A stretch of DNA of 64,000 nt from Taeniopygia guttata (Eukaryota; Chordata; Aves; Passeriformes; Estrildidae): assembly GCF_048771995.1 (NCBI RefSeq), contig NC_133025.1:620001-684000 (forward strand). Reading direction: 5' to 3'. The notes under the pieces are model-generated. The model saw only the letters and a program-made list of their open reading frames with translations. It had not been told where the DNA came from and did not search any database. The stretch's first letter is position 1; each line of letters starts with the position of its first letter. Made by a program: the position numbers and the translations under genes. Shown one piece after another: positions 36,550 to 48,500 of the stretch.

Positions 36550-39500
36550 ATTGTTATTATCACCTGAATTTTCATATTATCAACTGACTTTTCATATTAT
36601 TGTTATTAACTGACTTTTCTTTCTCAAGATTGCAAAAATAATTAATACCAAATTATTTGTGGGTAGAAAAGAGGCTGCACCTGTAATAACCAGAGATCTG
36701 GTGTGGAAATGGACTAAAAATAAAGAAATTTGCAAAATACCAATGAACTCAGTGCAAGCATGTTGTTAATTACAATTAGATCTGACAATAATAATATCTT
36801 AATATATATATTAATAATTATAAATTATTATATATTATGTCTGTTTGTTTTATATAAATATTATTGTATTATTGAATATTATTATTATTTCTATTATTAA
36901 GTCACAATAAATAATAAATTTTATTTATATTCTATTAATTGTATTATATTATTTATTCTAATTCCTATTATTAATTCTATTATTAAATATAATATTTACA
37001 TTATGTACTAATATGTTATATATAAGATAAAGAAATAGAAAATAATAAATAATAATGAATATATAATATTATCATTAATATTTATAATATAATATATAGG
37101 TATAACAAATTAATGTTATAATATTGATTTTAAATGTAATACCTATATAATAATTAATAAATAACAATAAAAATACCTGCTGATAACATTATCAGATGTG
37201 ACCTGTGCCATAAAAATATGTTACATATAAATAATGAATATATGACATTGTAATTAGTACTTTTAATGTAATACATAGTTATTTAGAATTAATGTTATCA
37301 TATCAATTATGCTATATAATATCTATATAGTAATAAATAAATAATAATAAAAATACCTGCTGATAACCCTGCCAGATACAACCTAAAAATTTAATGCCAT
37401 AAAAATTTAAAAATAAAATATAAAATTTGTGCCATAAAAATTTAAATTTCCTGCCCAAGCAGGCGAGTCCTGGCTGGTTTTTTATGACTTTTGCCATAAA
37501 AATTTAAATTTCCTTAGAGGAAGGCGAGTTCTGGCTGTTTTTTTATGACCTGTGCCATAAAAATTTAAATTTCCTTCCCAAGCAGACGAATCCTGGCTGG
37601 TTTTTTATGACCTGTGCCATAAAAATTTAAATTTCCTTGGAGGAAGGCGAGTTCTAGCTGGTTTTTTTATGACCTGTGCCATAAAAATTTTAATTTCCCG
37701 CACAAGCAGACAAATCCTGGCTGGGTTTTTAGGAGCTGTGCCATAAGAATTTAAATTTCCTGCCCAAGCAGACAAATCCTGGCTGGTTTTTTATGACCTG
37801 TGCCATAAAATTTTAATTTCCTTGGAGAAAGGCGAGTTCTGGCTGGTTTTTTATGACCTGTGCCATAAAAATTTAAGTTTCCTGTCCAAGCAGGTGAGTT
37901 CTGGCTGGGTTTTTTTATGACTTTTTCCATAAAAATTTAAATTTCCTGCCCAAGCAGGCAAGTTCTGACTGATTTTTTATGACTTTTGCCATAAAAATTT
38001 AAATTTCCTGCCCAAGCAGACGAATCCTGGCTGGGTTTTTGGGAGCTGTGCCACAAAAATGTGAATTTCCCGGAGGAAGGCGGGTCCCGGGGGGTTTGGG
38101 CGCTCACCTTCTGCATGGCCGCGCACAGGATGCCGTTGCCCTGGTGGTACGGCACCTCCACCGAGCCCAGGAACTGCACGTTGAAGCGCTCCAGCCAGCA
38201 CGGGTTCCGCTTCAGGCCTGCGGGAGCAGAGAGTGCGTCGGGAACGGCGGGGTTATGGAATTGGGGAATCATGGAGAGCACATCAGGAACGGTGGGGTTA
38301 TGGAGCCAGGGAATCATGGAGAGCGCATCGGGAACAGCGGGGTTATGGAATCAGGGAATCATGGAGAGCGCGTCGGGAACGGGGGAACGGCGGGGTTATG
38401 GAATCGGGGAATTGCAGAGACTGCGTCAGGAACAGTGGGGTTATGGAATTGGGGAATCACGGACAGCGCGTAAGGAACGGCGGGGTTATGGAATCGGGGA
38501 ATCATGGAGAGCGCGTCGGGAACAACGGGGTTATGGAACCGGGGAATCATGGAGAGCGCGTCAGGAATGGAGGAACAGCGGGGTTATGGAATCAGGGAAT
38601 TGCAGAGAGTGCATTGGGAACGGCGGGGTTATGGAATTGGGGAATCATGGAGAGCACGTCAGGAATGGTGGAATGGTGGGGTTATGGAATTGGGGAATCA
38701 TGGAGAGCGCATCGGGAAGTGGGGTTACGGAACCGGGGAATCATGGAGAGTGCATCAGGAACGGCGGGGATATGGAATCAGGGAATCATGGAGAGCGCGT
38801 CAGGAACAGTGGAACGGCGGGGTTATGGAACTGGGGAATCATGGAGAGCACATCGGGAATGGCGGAACGGCGGGGTTACGGAATTGGGGAATCATGGAGA
38901 GCGCGTCGGGAACAACGGGGTTATGGAACCGGGGAATCACAGAGAGTGCGTCAGGAACGGCGGAACGGCGGGGTTACGGAATCAGGGAATCATGGAGAGC
39001 ACGTCAGGAATGGTGGAGTTATGGAATCAGGGAATCATGGAGAGCGCGTCGGGAATGGGGAATGGTGGGGTTATGGAATTGGGGAATCATGGAGAGCGCA
39101 TCAGGAACGGCGGGGTTATGGAATCAGGGAATTGCAGAGAGTTTGTCAGGAATGGCGTGGTTATGGAATTGGGGAATCATGGAGAGCGCGTCGGGAATGG
39201 GGGAACGGCGGAGTTATGGAATCAGGGAATCACAAAGAGTGCGTCAGGAACGGGGGAATGGCGGGGTTACGGAATCAGGGAATCATGGAGAGTGCGTCAG
39301 GAACGGGGGAACGGTGGGGTTATGGAATCAGGGAATTGCAGAGAGTGCGTCAGGAATGGCGGGGTTATGGAATCAGGGAATCACAGAGAGCGTGTCAGGA
39401 ATAGGGGAACTGTGGGGTTATGGAATCAGGGAATCGCAGAGAGCACGTCAGGAATGGCGGGGTTATGGAATCAGGGAAAGGCAGAGAACGCGTCAGGAAT

Positions 39501-42500
39501 GGCAGAACGGTGGGGTTATGGAATCAGGGAATCACGGAGAAACAGGGAATCATGGAATCGTGGAATCAAGGAATCACACAGAAACAAGGAATCACACAGA
39601 ATCGTGGAATTACACAAATATGGAATCAGAATCATGGAATCGCACAGAATCGGGGAATCACGGAATAATGGGATCGGGGAATCACACAATCAGGGAACCA
39701 CACAATCATGTAATCAGAATCATGGAATCACACAATCATGGAATCACACAGAATCAGGGAATCAAACATTCAGGGAATCACACAGAATAGTGGAATCACA
39801 CATAATCAGGGAATAACAGAATCACGGAATCACACAATCACTGAATCATGGAATCACACAGAATCAGGAAATCACACAGAATCAGGGAATCACACAGAAT
39901 CACGGAATCGCACAATCAGAGAATCACACAGAATCATGGAATCACGGCCGAGCTGTTGGGGCCGGGCTGGACTCGATGTTCTTGGACCTCTCTCCCAACC
40001 CAGGGATTGTGGGAATTCTGTGATTGTGGGAATTCTGTGACTTCTGTGAATTCTGTGATTCTGTGATTTCTGTGACTTCTGTGATTCTGTGAATTATGTA
40101 AATTCTGTTAATCTGTGATTCTGTGATTCTGTGAATTCTGTGATTCTGTGAATTATGTAAATTCTGTTAATCTGTGATTCTGTGAATTCTGTTAATCTGC
40201 AAATTATGTGAATTCTGCAATTCTGTGATTCTGTGAATTATGTGATTCTGTGAATTCTGTGAATTTGGTGATTCTGTGATTCTGTGAATTATGTGATTCT
40301 GTGAATTCTGTTAATCTGCGAATTCTGTGAATTCTGTGATTCTGTGATTCTGTGAATTCTGCAATTCTGTGATTCTGTGAATTCTGTTAATCTGTAAATT
40401 CTGTGAATTCTCCGATTCTGTGATTCTGTGAATTCTGCAATTCTGTGAATTCTGTGAATTCTGTGAATTCTGTGAATTCTGCGCAGGGGTTACTGTGGCC
40501 AAAGGCAGGACTGGGCACTTGGATGAATTCATCTCCATCCCTATGTTATTTCACTAACTTATATATTATTTCTTTATATGTTAGATATTATATTTTATAT
40601 ATTACTATTAATATTACATTATATATAAATTATATGGTTTTCTATATTTATATATTTTCAATATTATACATTCTTTGTATATTATGTATATATTTTATAT
40701 ATGTATCTATATTATTTATTATTTATATATTATTTTTATATATTGTTTCTATATTATTTATATATATTATATATATAATTTTATATCATTACATATTTAT
40801 ATTTTTATACAGTATTTCTTCTATATTGACTTTTACATATTATTTTCATTTAGTATAATTTGTAATCTCTTTTTAAATAATGTATAATATTAAGTCTATA
40901 TTAACTTTATAGATTATTTACTTATATATTATATAATTTCTAAATTATATATATTATATATTATATATTATATATTATATATTATATATTATATATTATA
41001 TATTATATATTATATACCATATATTATATAATATATATGTTATTTACATATTATTTCTATATTAATATATTTTATATATCATTTATATATTCTCTATTCT
41101 TTAGATGTTCTTTAGATATTTTATATATATTAAATTTATATATTATTATACATATTTTTATATAATATTTATTCCATATTAACTTTTGCAAATTATTTTG
41201 TTATAGTACAGTTTGTAATCTCTTTCTAAGGACTTTTGATATCGCATAATTTGTCAGCCTTTTATGGTCAATACCCTAATCCCTGTGTGGATTGTATATT
41301 TTAGTATGATAATTACTATTATATTTACTATTGCCATTACATTTATTACTATATTTAGTATTACTATTATATTTACTATTTTGTTTATTTCAGTGTGATA
41401 AATATATATTTACAATTTAGTATAATAATTATTTATATATATAAATTATTTCTATAATAAATATAAAAATATTTATTATTATTTTAAAATAATAAATATT
41501 GTATATTTTTTATAGATAAATACATTAGCTTAAACTGTAATAATTTTAAATTTTGCTTTCACGAAATATTAAAGTAGAAGCTGCGTGCTGCGTGTCATAA
41601 CATTAATTAAATGTAAGGAAGATTTCTGCCACTGACACTTTGGCTACCAACAACTCCTCACTTGTTGTGAAGAATTGACATAAATATTGTGAAAAAACAG
41701 CAAAACATTGTGCAAAAATGCCATTCACCGCTCCCAAAAATCAAATATTCACTATTGCACAACAGGTCAGGGGTGGAACCGAACTAAAAACCCCCAGAGC
41801 TTGTAAAAGGACAAAAATAAATGTTTAAATATGTATAATCCTTGTAAATATGTATGCAATCAATGCAATAAAAAAGAAAATAAATACAGAAAAATAAATC
41901 TAGAAATAATAGAAATAAATGTAGAAATATAGAAATAAAGGTAGAAATATAGAAATATAGCAATAAATAATAGAATTATAGAAATAATAGAAATAAAGGT
42001 AGAAATATAGACATAAATATGGAAATAAATAATAGAAATAAATGCAGAAATATAGAAATAAATATAGAAATATAGAAATAAATGTAGAAATATAGAACTA
42101 AATATAGAAATATAGAAATAACTAATAGAAATAAATGTAGAAATATAGAAATAAATATAGAAATACAGAAAAAATGTAGAAATACAGAAATAAATAATAA
42201 AAATAAATGTAGAAATATAGACATAAATGCAGAAATACAGAAATAACTAATAGAAAAAATTTAGAAGTAATAGAAATAAAAATGGAAATAACTAATCAAA
42301 ACAAATGTAGAAAAATAGAAATAAATATAGAAATATAGAAATAAATGTAGAAATATAGAACTAAATATAGAAAACCAAAAAAATTTAGAAATATAGAAAT
42401 AAATAATAAAAATACAGAAATAAAAAATAAATGTAGAAATATAAACATAAATGCAGAAATATAGAAATAACTAATTGAAAAAATTTAGAAATAATATAAA

Positions 42501-45500
42501 TAAATATGGAAATATAGAAATAAATGTAGAAATATAGAAATAAATATAGAAATAGATGTAGAAATATAGAAATAACTAATAGAAATAGATTTAGAAATAC
42601 AGAAATAAATAATAGAAATACAGAAATAAATAATAGAAATTAATGTAGAAATATAAACATAAATGCAGAAATATAGAAATAACTAATCAAAAAAATGTAG
42701 AAATAATAGAAATAAATATGGAAATATAGGAATTAATGTAGAAATATAGAACTAAATATAGAAATAAATGTAGAAATATAGAACTAAATATAGAAATATA
42801 AAAATAGATGTAGAAATATAGAAATAACTAACAGAAATAAATTTAGAAATATATAAATAAATTTAGAAATATAGAAATAAATAATAGAAATAAATTCAGA
42901 AATAAAGATAGAAACACAAATCTAGAAACAGCAAACCGGTTGCGATAAAGCAGCGCGACCACGCAACGGCCGCACACCCAACGCTTTCAGCCCTCAATTA
43001 AAACCCGTTAATTGAGAACGGCAAATGCCGAAGAGCGACACCAGTTGTCACGGGAGCCCCCCAGCCCCCCCGGTTCCGTGGGGCGCGTACCGGCGGCGTC
43101 GCGGGCCTGCCCCACCACCTCGTGGGCGTAGAAGGCCGGGAAGATGCCGCGCTCGCCCGTCCGCATGTTGTAGCCCCGGTACCAGTAATCGTCCTCCTCC
43201 AGCTCCACCAGGATGGGGTCGTCCACGTCCAGCTCCAGCTCGTCCTCGTGGCGCGGGATGAACCTGGGGGACGCGTGGAGGGACGGCGTGGGGACGGGGA
43301 CGGGCCCTGAGGGGACGCTGTGACCTCCTGGTCAGCCCCGAACTCACTGCTGTGACCTCCTGGTCAACCCCAAATTCACTGCCCTGATCTCCTGGTCAGC
43401 CCCAAATTCACTGCCCTGATCTCCTGGTCAACCCCAAATTCACTGCCCTGACCTCCTGGTCAGCCCCAAATTCACTGCCCCAACGTCACGGTCACCCAAA
43501 GCCACAGCTTGGCACCCTCAGGTCATCAGTACCACCTGAACTCACTGCCCTGATCTCCTGGTCAGTCCCAAACTCCTGGTCAGCCCCAAAGCCACATCCT
43601 TGACCTCCTGGTGGGCCCTAAATTCACTGCCCTGATCTCCTGGTCAGTCCCAAATTCACAGTCCTGATCTCCTGGTCAGCCCCAAATTCACTGCTGTGTC
43701 CTCCTGGCCAGCCCCAAACTCACTGCCCTGATCTCCTGGTGGGCCCTAAGTTCACTGCCCTGATCTCCTGGTCAGCCCCAAACTCACTGCTGTGACCTCC
43801 TGGTCAGCCCCAAAGCCACATCCTTGACCTCCTGGTGGGCCCTAAATTCACTGCCCTGATCTCCTGGTCAGTCCCAAACTCACAGCCCCAACATCACGGT
43901 CACCCAAACTCTCAGCTTGGCACCCTCAGGTCATCAGCACCCCAAACTCACTGCCCTGATCTGGTCCCCTGGTCAGCCCCAAAGCCACGTCCTTGATCTC
44001 CTGGTGGGCCCTAAATTCACTGCCCTGACCTCCTGGTCAGCCCCAAACTCACAGCCCCGACGTCACGGTCACCCAAACCCACAGCTTGGCACCCTCAGGT
44101 CATCGGCACCACCTGAACTCACTGCCCTGACCTCCTGGTCAGCCCAAATTCACTGCCCTGATCTCCTGGTCAGTCCCAAACTCACTGCCCTGATCTGCTG
44201 GTCAGCCCCAAAGCCACGTCCTTGACCTCCTGGTGGGCCCTCAATTCACTGCCCTGATCTCCTGGTCACCCCCAAAGCTTGACCTCTTGGTCAGCCCAAA
44301 GCCTGACCCCATGGTCAGCTCCAAGTCACTGCTGTGATCTCCTGGTCACTCCCAAGCCCACAACCCTGACCCGCTGATCACCCTCAAACCCACCCCCACA
44401 CCCCCTTCCCCTCCTGGTACCCCCAAACCCAGCCCCACACCCCTTCCCCTCCCGGGCACCCTTGGGTGTCACCTGGGGTGGCCTCACCTGAAGACGGCGC
44501 GGTGGGTCTGCTCCCGCTCCTCCCCGTTCACCATGCAGGAGAACAGCCCGAAGGACTCTGTGCCTGCGGGGACAGCCATGCCAGGGGCACGGGGACAGTG
44601 CCACCCACCCCCACGGGACAGTGCCACCCACTCCCGCGGGACAGGGGACAGTGCCAACCCGCGGGACTGGGGACAGTGCCACCCCATGGGACAGGAGCAG
44701 TGCCACCCCCATGGGACAGTGCCGCCCCCACGGGACAGTGCCACCCCCACGGGACAGGGGACAGTGCCACCCCAGCGGGACAGCTGCCACCCCCATGGGA
44801 CATGGGACAGCTGCCATCCCCATGGGACAGGGGACAGTGCCACCCACCCCAATGGGACAGGGGATAGTGCCACCCCCACGGGACAGTGCCACCCCCACGG
44901 GACAGGGAATAGTGACACCCCCATGGGACTGGGGACAGTGCCACCCCCACGGGACAGCTGCCACCCCCACGGCACAGGGGACAGTGCCACCCCCATGGGA
45001 CTGGGGACAACTGCCACCCTCATGGGACAGCTGCCACCCCCATGGGACAGTGCCACCCCCATGGGACAGGGGACAGTGCCACCCCCATGGGACTGGGGAC
45101 AACTGCCACCCTCATGGGACAGCTGCCACCCCCATGGGACAGTGCCACCCCCATGGGACAGGGGACAGTGCCACCCCCATGGGACAGTGCCACCCCCATG
45201 GGACTGGGGACAACTGCCACCCTCATGGGACAGCTGCCACCCCCATGGGACAGTGCCACCCCCACGGGACAGTGCGACCTCCACGGGACACGGGACAGCT
45301 GCCACCCCCACAGGGACACCCCCACCGTGTCCCTGCGCGGCGCTCGATGGGGTCAGAACCCTCCTGGGGGTCCCACCTGGGCCCTGCCCAGCAGAGCAGG
45401 GCTGGGGACCCTCGTGGTCACCGTGAGCCCGCCCCGTCCCCCGTGACATGTCACGACATTCCGTGACATCCCGGGTGCACGGTGACACATCGTGACAGGA

Positions 45501-48500
45501 CGGGAATGGTGCCGGGGACAGGACAGGGTGGGCGGCTGGTGTGGGAAGAGCCATGACAACATGGCACAGGACGTTGTGACATCCCGTGACACGCCGTGAC
45601 GTGCCATGACATGCCACAGGGTGGCACGCCACGTGGGAACGGCTGGGGCAGGACACGGAGGGCAGTCACTGCGCCAAAGTCACCCAGAGACCAGCCCAGG
45701 ACACCGTGACACGTTGTGACATGTCACTAACCCCACCGAGACGCCGCCACTTACTGGAGGAGCGCGAGGTGCTGTTGACAAAGACGTTGAGGAACTTCTT
45801 GGAGAACTGCAGGTCGGCCTCGGGGGACGAGTCCTCGGAGGAGCTGCGCGTGTCGGGGGCCACCAGCCCGTCCCCAAAGGCCACCTCGTCGTCGCAGGCC
45901 CTCAGGATGTCGCTGTCGTCGCTGAGCACGGACGTGCAGCGCCGCAGGCTGACCAGCTCCAGCTGCGTGTGCTCGTCCACCACCAGCGTGTACTTGACCG
46001 AGTCGTAGGCCAGCGACTCGTCCAGCGGCTCCGGCGGCAGCGGCGCCTCGCCGGCCGGGCTGCCCCGCCGCGGGGTCAGCAAGGGCGGCTCGGCCTCCTC
46101 CAAGGCCATGGCGAAGCCGCGGTTGGTCTTGGCCGTGGACACGTCCAGCGCGGCGGGGTCGGCGTCGGGCGCTAACCGGACGTCGTCGATCATGGAGTCG
46201 GCCTCCAGCACGCCCGAGTCCAGGTCTGCGTCCAGGGCCCAGCGCCGGGGGCTGGCGGGGCGGCGATCCCCGCCGGTGACAACGGGCTCGGCGCCGGGGG
46301 ACGCCCGCGGGAGCGACGCCGGGCGGCACCCCAGGGTGGCCAGGACCTCGGAGGCGTCCAGGCGGCCGAGGGCGACGGGCGCGATGGTGTCGTTGGTGGG
46401 GTTGCTGAGGAAGAGGAAAGGCCCCGGTTCCTCGGCCGGCGGCTCCGGTGGCGGCTCGGCGGCCGCGTGCTCGGCCTCGGCCAGGGAGCTGCGCAGCGTC
46501 TCCATGTCCACCAGCTCGATGGCACCGCGCTGGCACCGCGATGCCACCGCCGCGTCCGCCGGCGAGTCCCGCGGGCCCGGCTCCTCGTCCAGCGCCTCGC
46601 TCAGGATCTCGGGCTCCAGGTCGGAGGCGGGCGAGATGGTGTCGCACAGCGAGTGGCTGTTCTGGAAGCACTCGTCCGGGCACTTGATGGGGTAGGAGCC
46701 CTCCGAGATCATCTTGTTCACCAGGTTGCTGAGCAGCCACGGCGAGTCCGAGTCCTCGCTCAGGTCGGGCTCCGACTCCGAGTCGGAGTCGTACTCGCTG
46801 TTGTCCTCTTCGTCCGCCTCGGGCATCAGCTTGGGCCCCACGGGCAGGTAGAAGGAGCGGCGGATGCTCTCCAGGCTGTGGTCGGGGTCGATCTTCAGGT
46901 CCAGGGGGCTGGTTCTGGACACGTCGGTCTGGCCCTCGGGCGCGGGGCCGTCGGCCGGGTCCAGGCTGTCGTAGTAGGCGTCCATCTTCAGCTCGGCCAG
47001 GCTCTCCCTCCTGACCACGCCGCGCTCTGGTGGGCCCCTCTCGGCCGGCTGCTCCTCATCCTCCTTGCCCTTGTCCAGCAGCAGCGAGTCCTTGATGCCC
47101 AGCAGGCCGGGCGCCTCCAGCTCGGGCTCCAGCTCGCCCTCGGAGCCGGGCGAGCTCGCCTCCTCGATGGAGTTGGTCAGGTGTGACGAGCGGCCGCTGC
47201 TGCTGTCGCTGCTGAGGTCCAGCTCGGTCTCGGAGATGGAGGAGATCATGTTGCTGACCAGGCGCCCACCGGCGAAAGCCGCCTCCAGCTCCCCGTCCGC
47301 GTCCGAGTCGGAGCCGGGCGAGCTCAGCTCGTCCCCGCGCCGCCCGCCGGGCAGGAAGGCCTTGGCCGTGCGGCTGGTCAGGTCGGCCTCGATGCCCGGG
47401 TCCGAGGAGGGCGAGGTGGTCTCCGAGGAGCCCGAGGGGTGGCCGCGCACGCTGGCGGCCCGGCCGGAGCGGGGACTGTCCCCACTGTCCCCATCGGGCT
47501 CGGTGGGCGCCCCGTCCCGCTCCAGCCGGGGGCACCGCGGCGGCGGGCAGGGGGACCCCGGGCTGATGCCACCCCGGGGCTGCGTGGGGGCCTGGGGGGT
47601 GGTCTCGGGGGCAGCGGGGGGTCCTGTTGGAGAGAGACGGGGGTGAGGCGGGGGCGGCTGGCGGGGGCGCGGCGGGGAGAGCGGAGCTCGGAGCGCAGCG
47701 GAGATGAGGTTCATGTTCAGATCGGGCGCGGCTCTCGGGGGCGATGGGTCACCATGTGCCGGGGACTCGGGGCTGTTGCCTTGCGAGTCCAGGGGGGAGG
47801 GCGGCAGCGAGGGGGGAGCCCCCCCGGGGCCCGGCGGGCTCTCCAGGCAGGGTCCGTCCAGGATGCAGGCGTGGGGGGACGAGTGTCCTGCAGGGAGGGT
47901 GACACGGAGCCGGCGTCACCCCGCGGGGCGGCTGCGGGGGCTCGGCAGCGCGGCCGGGTTGGCACAGCCCGGCTGCCACACCGCATTGTCACAGCCCATT
48001 GTCACACCCCATTGTCTCACCCCATTGTCACACCCCACTGTCACACCCCACTGTCACACCCCATTGTCTCACCCCATTGTCACACCTGCATGTCACACCC
48101 CAGTGTCACAGCCCCACTGTCACAGCCCACTGTCACACCCCACTGTCACACCTCGCTGTCACACCTCGCTGTCACACCTCCCTGTCACACCTCCCTGTCA
48201 CACCTGCATGGTCACACCTGCATGTCACAACCCCAGTGTCACAGCCCAATTGTCACACTTGCATGGTCACACCTGCATGGTCACAGCCCCACTGTCACAC
48301 CCCACTGTCACACCGCATTGTCACAGCCCAAATGTCACACCCCATTGTCACACCCCACTGTCACAGCCCACTGCCACACCCCGCCACTGTCACAGCCCCA
48401 TTGTCACACCCCACTGTCACACCCCACTGTCACACCTGCATGGTCACAGCTGCACTGTCACAGCTGCATTGTCACACCCGACTGTCACACCCCAAGTGTC

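Noticed and set aside
37389..39545. CRISPR-like regular repeats
   Set aside because: The 62- and 45-bp units are directly contiguous with no spacers, and the context is a vertebrate intron.
36495..42925. LTR or other retroelement
   Set aside because: AT-rich, but no paired terminal repeats, target-site duplication or polymerase remnant could be found by eye.
45706..47186. Plus-strand open frames opposite MAPK8IP2 exon 6
   Set aside because: Antisense shadows of a GC-rich coding exon. The minus strand carries the conserved JIP2 blocks.
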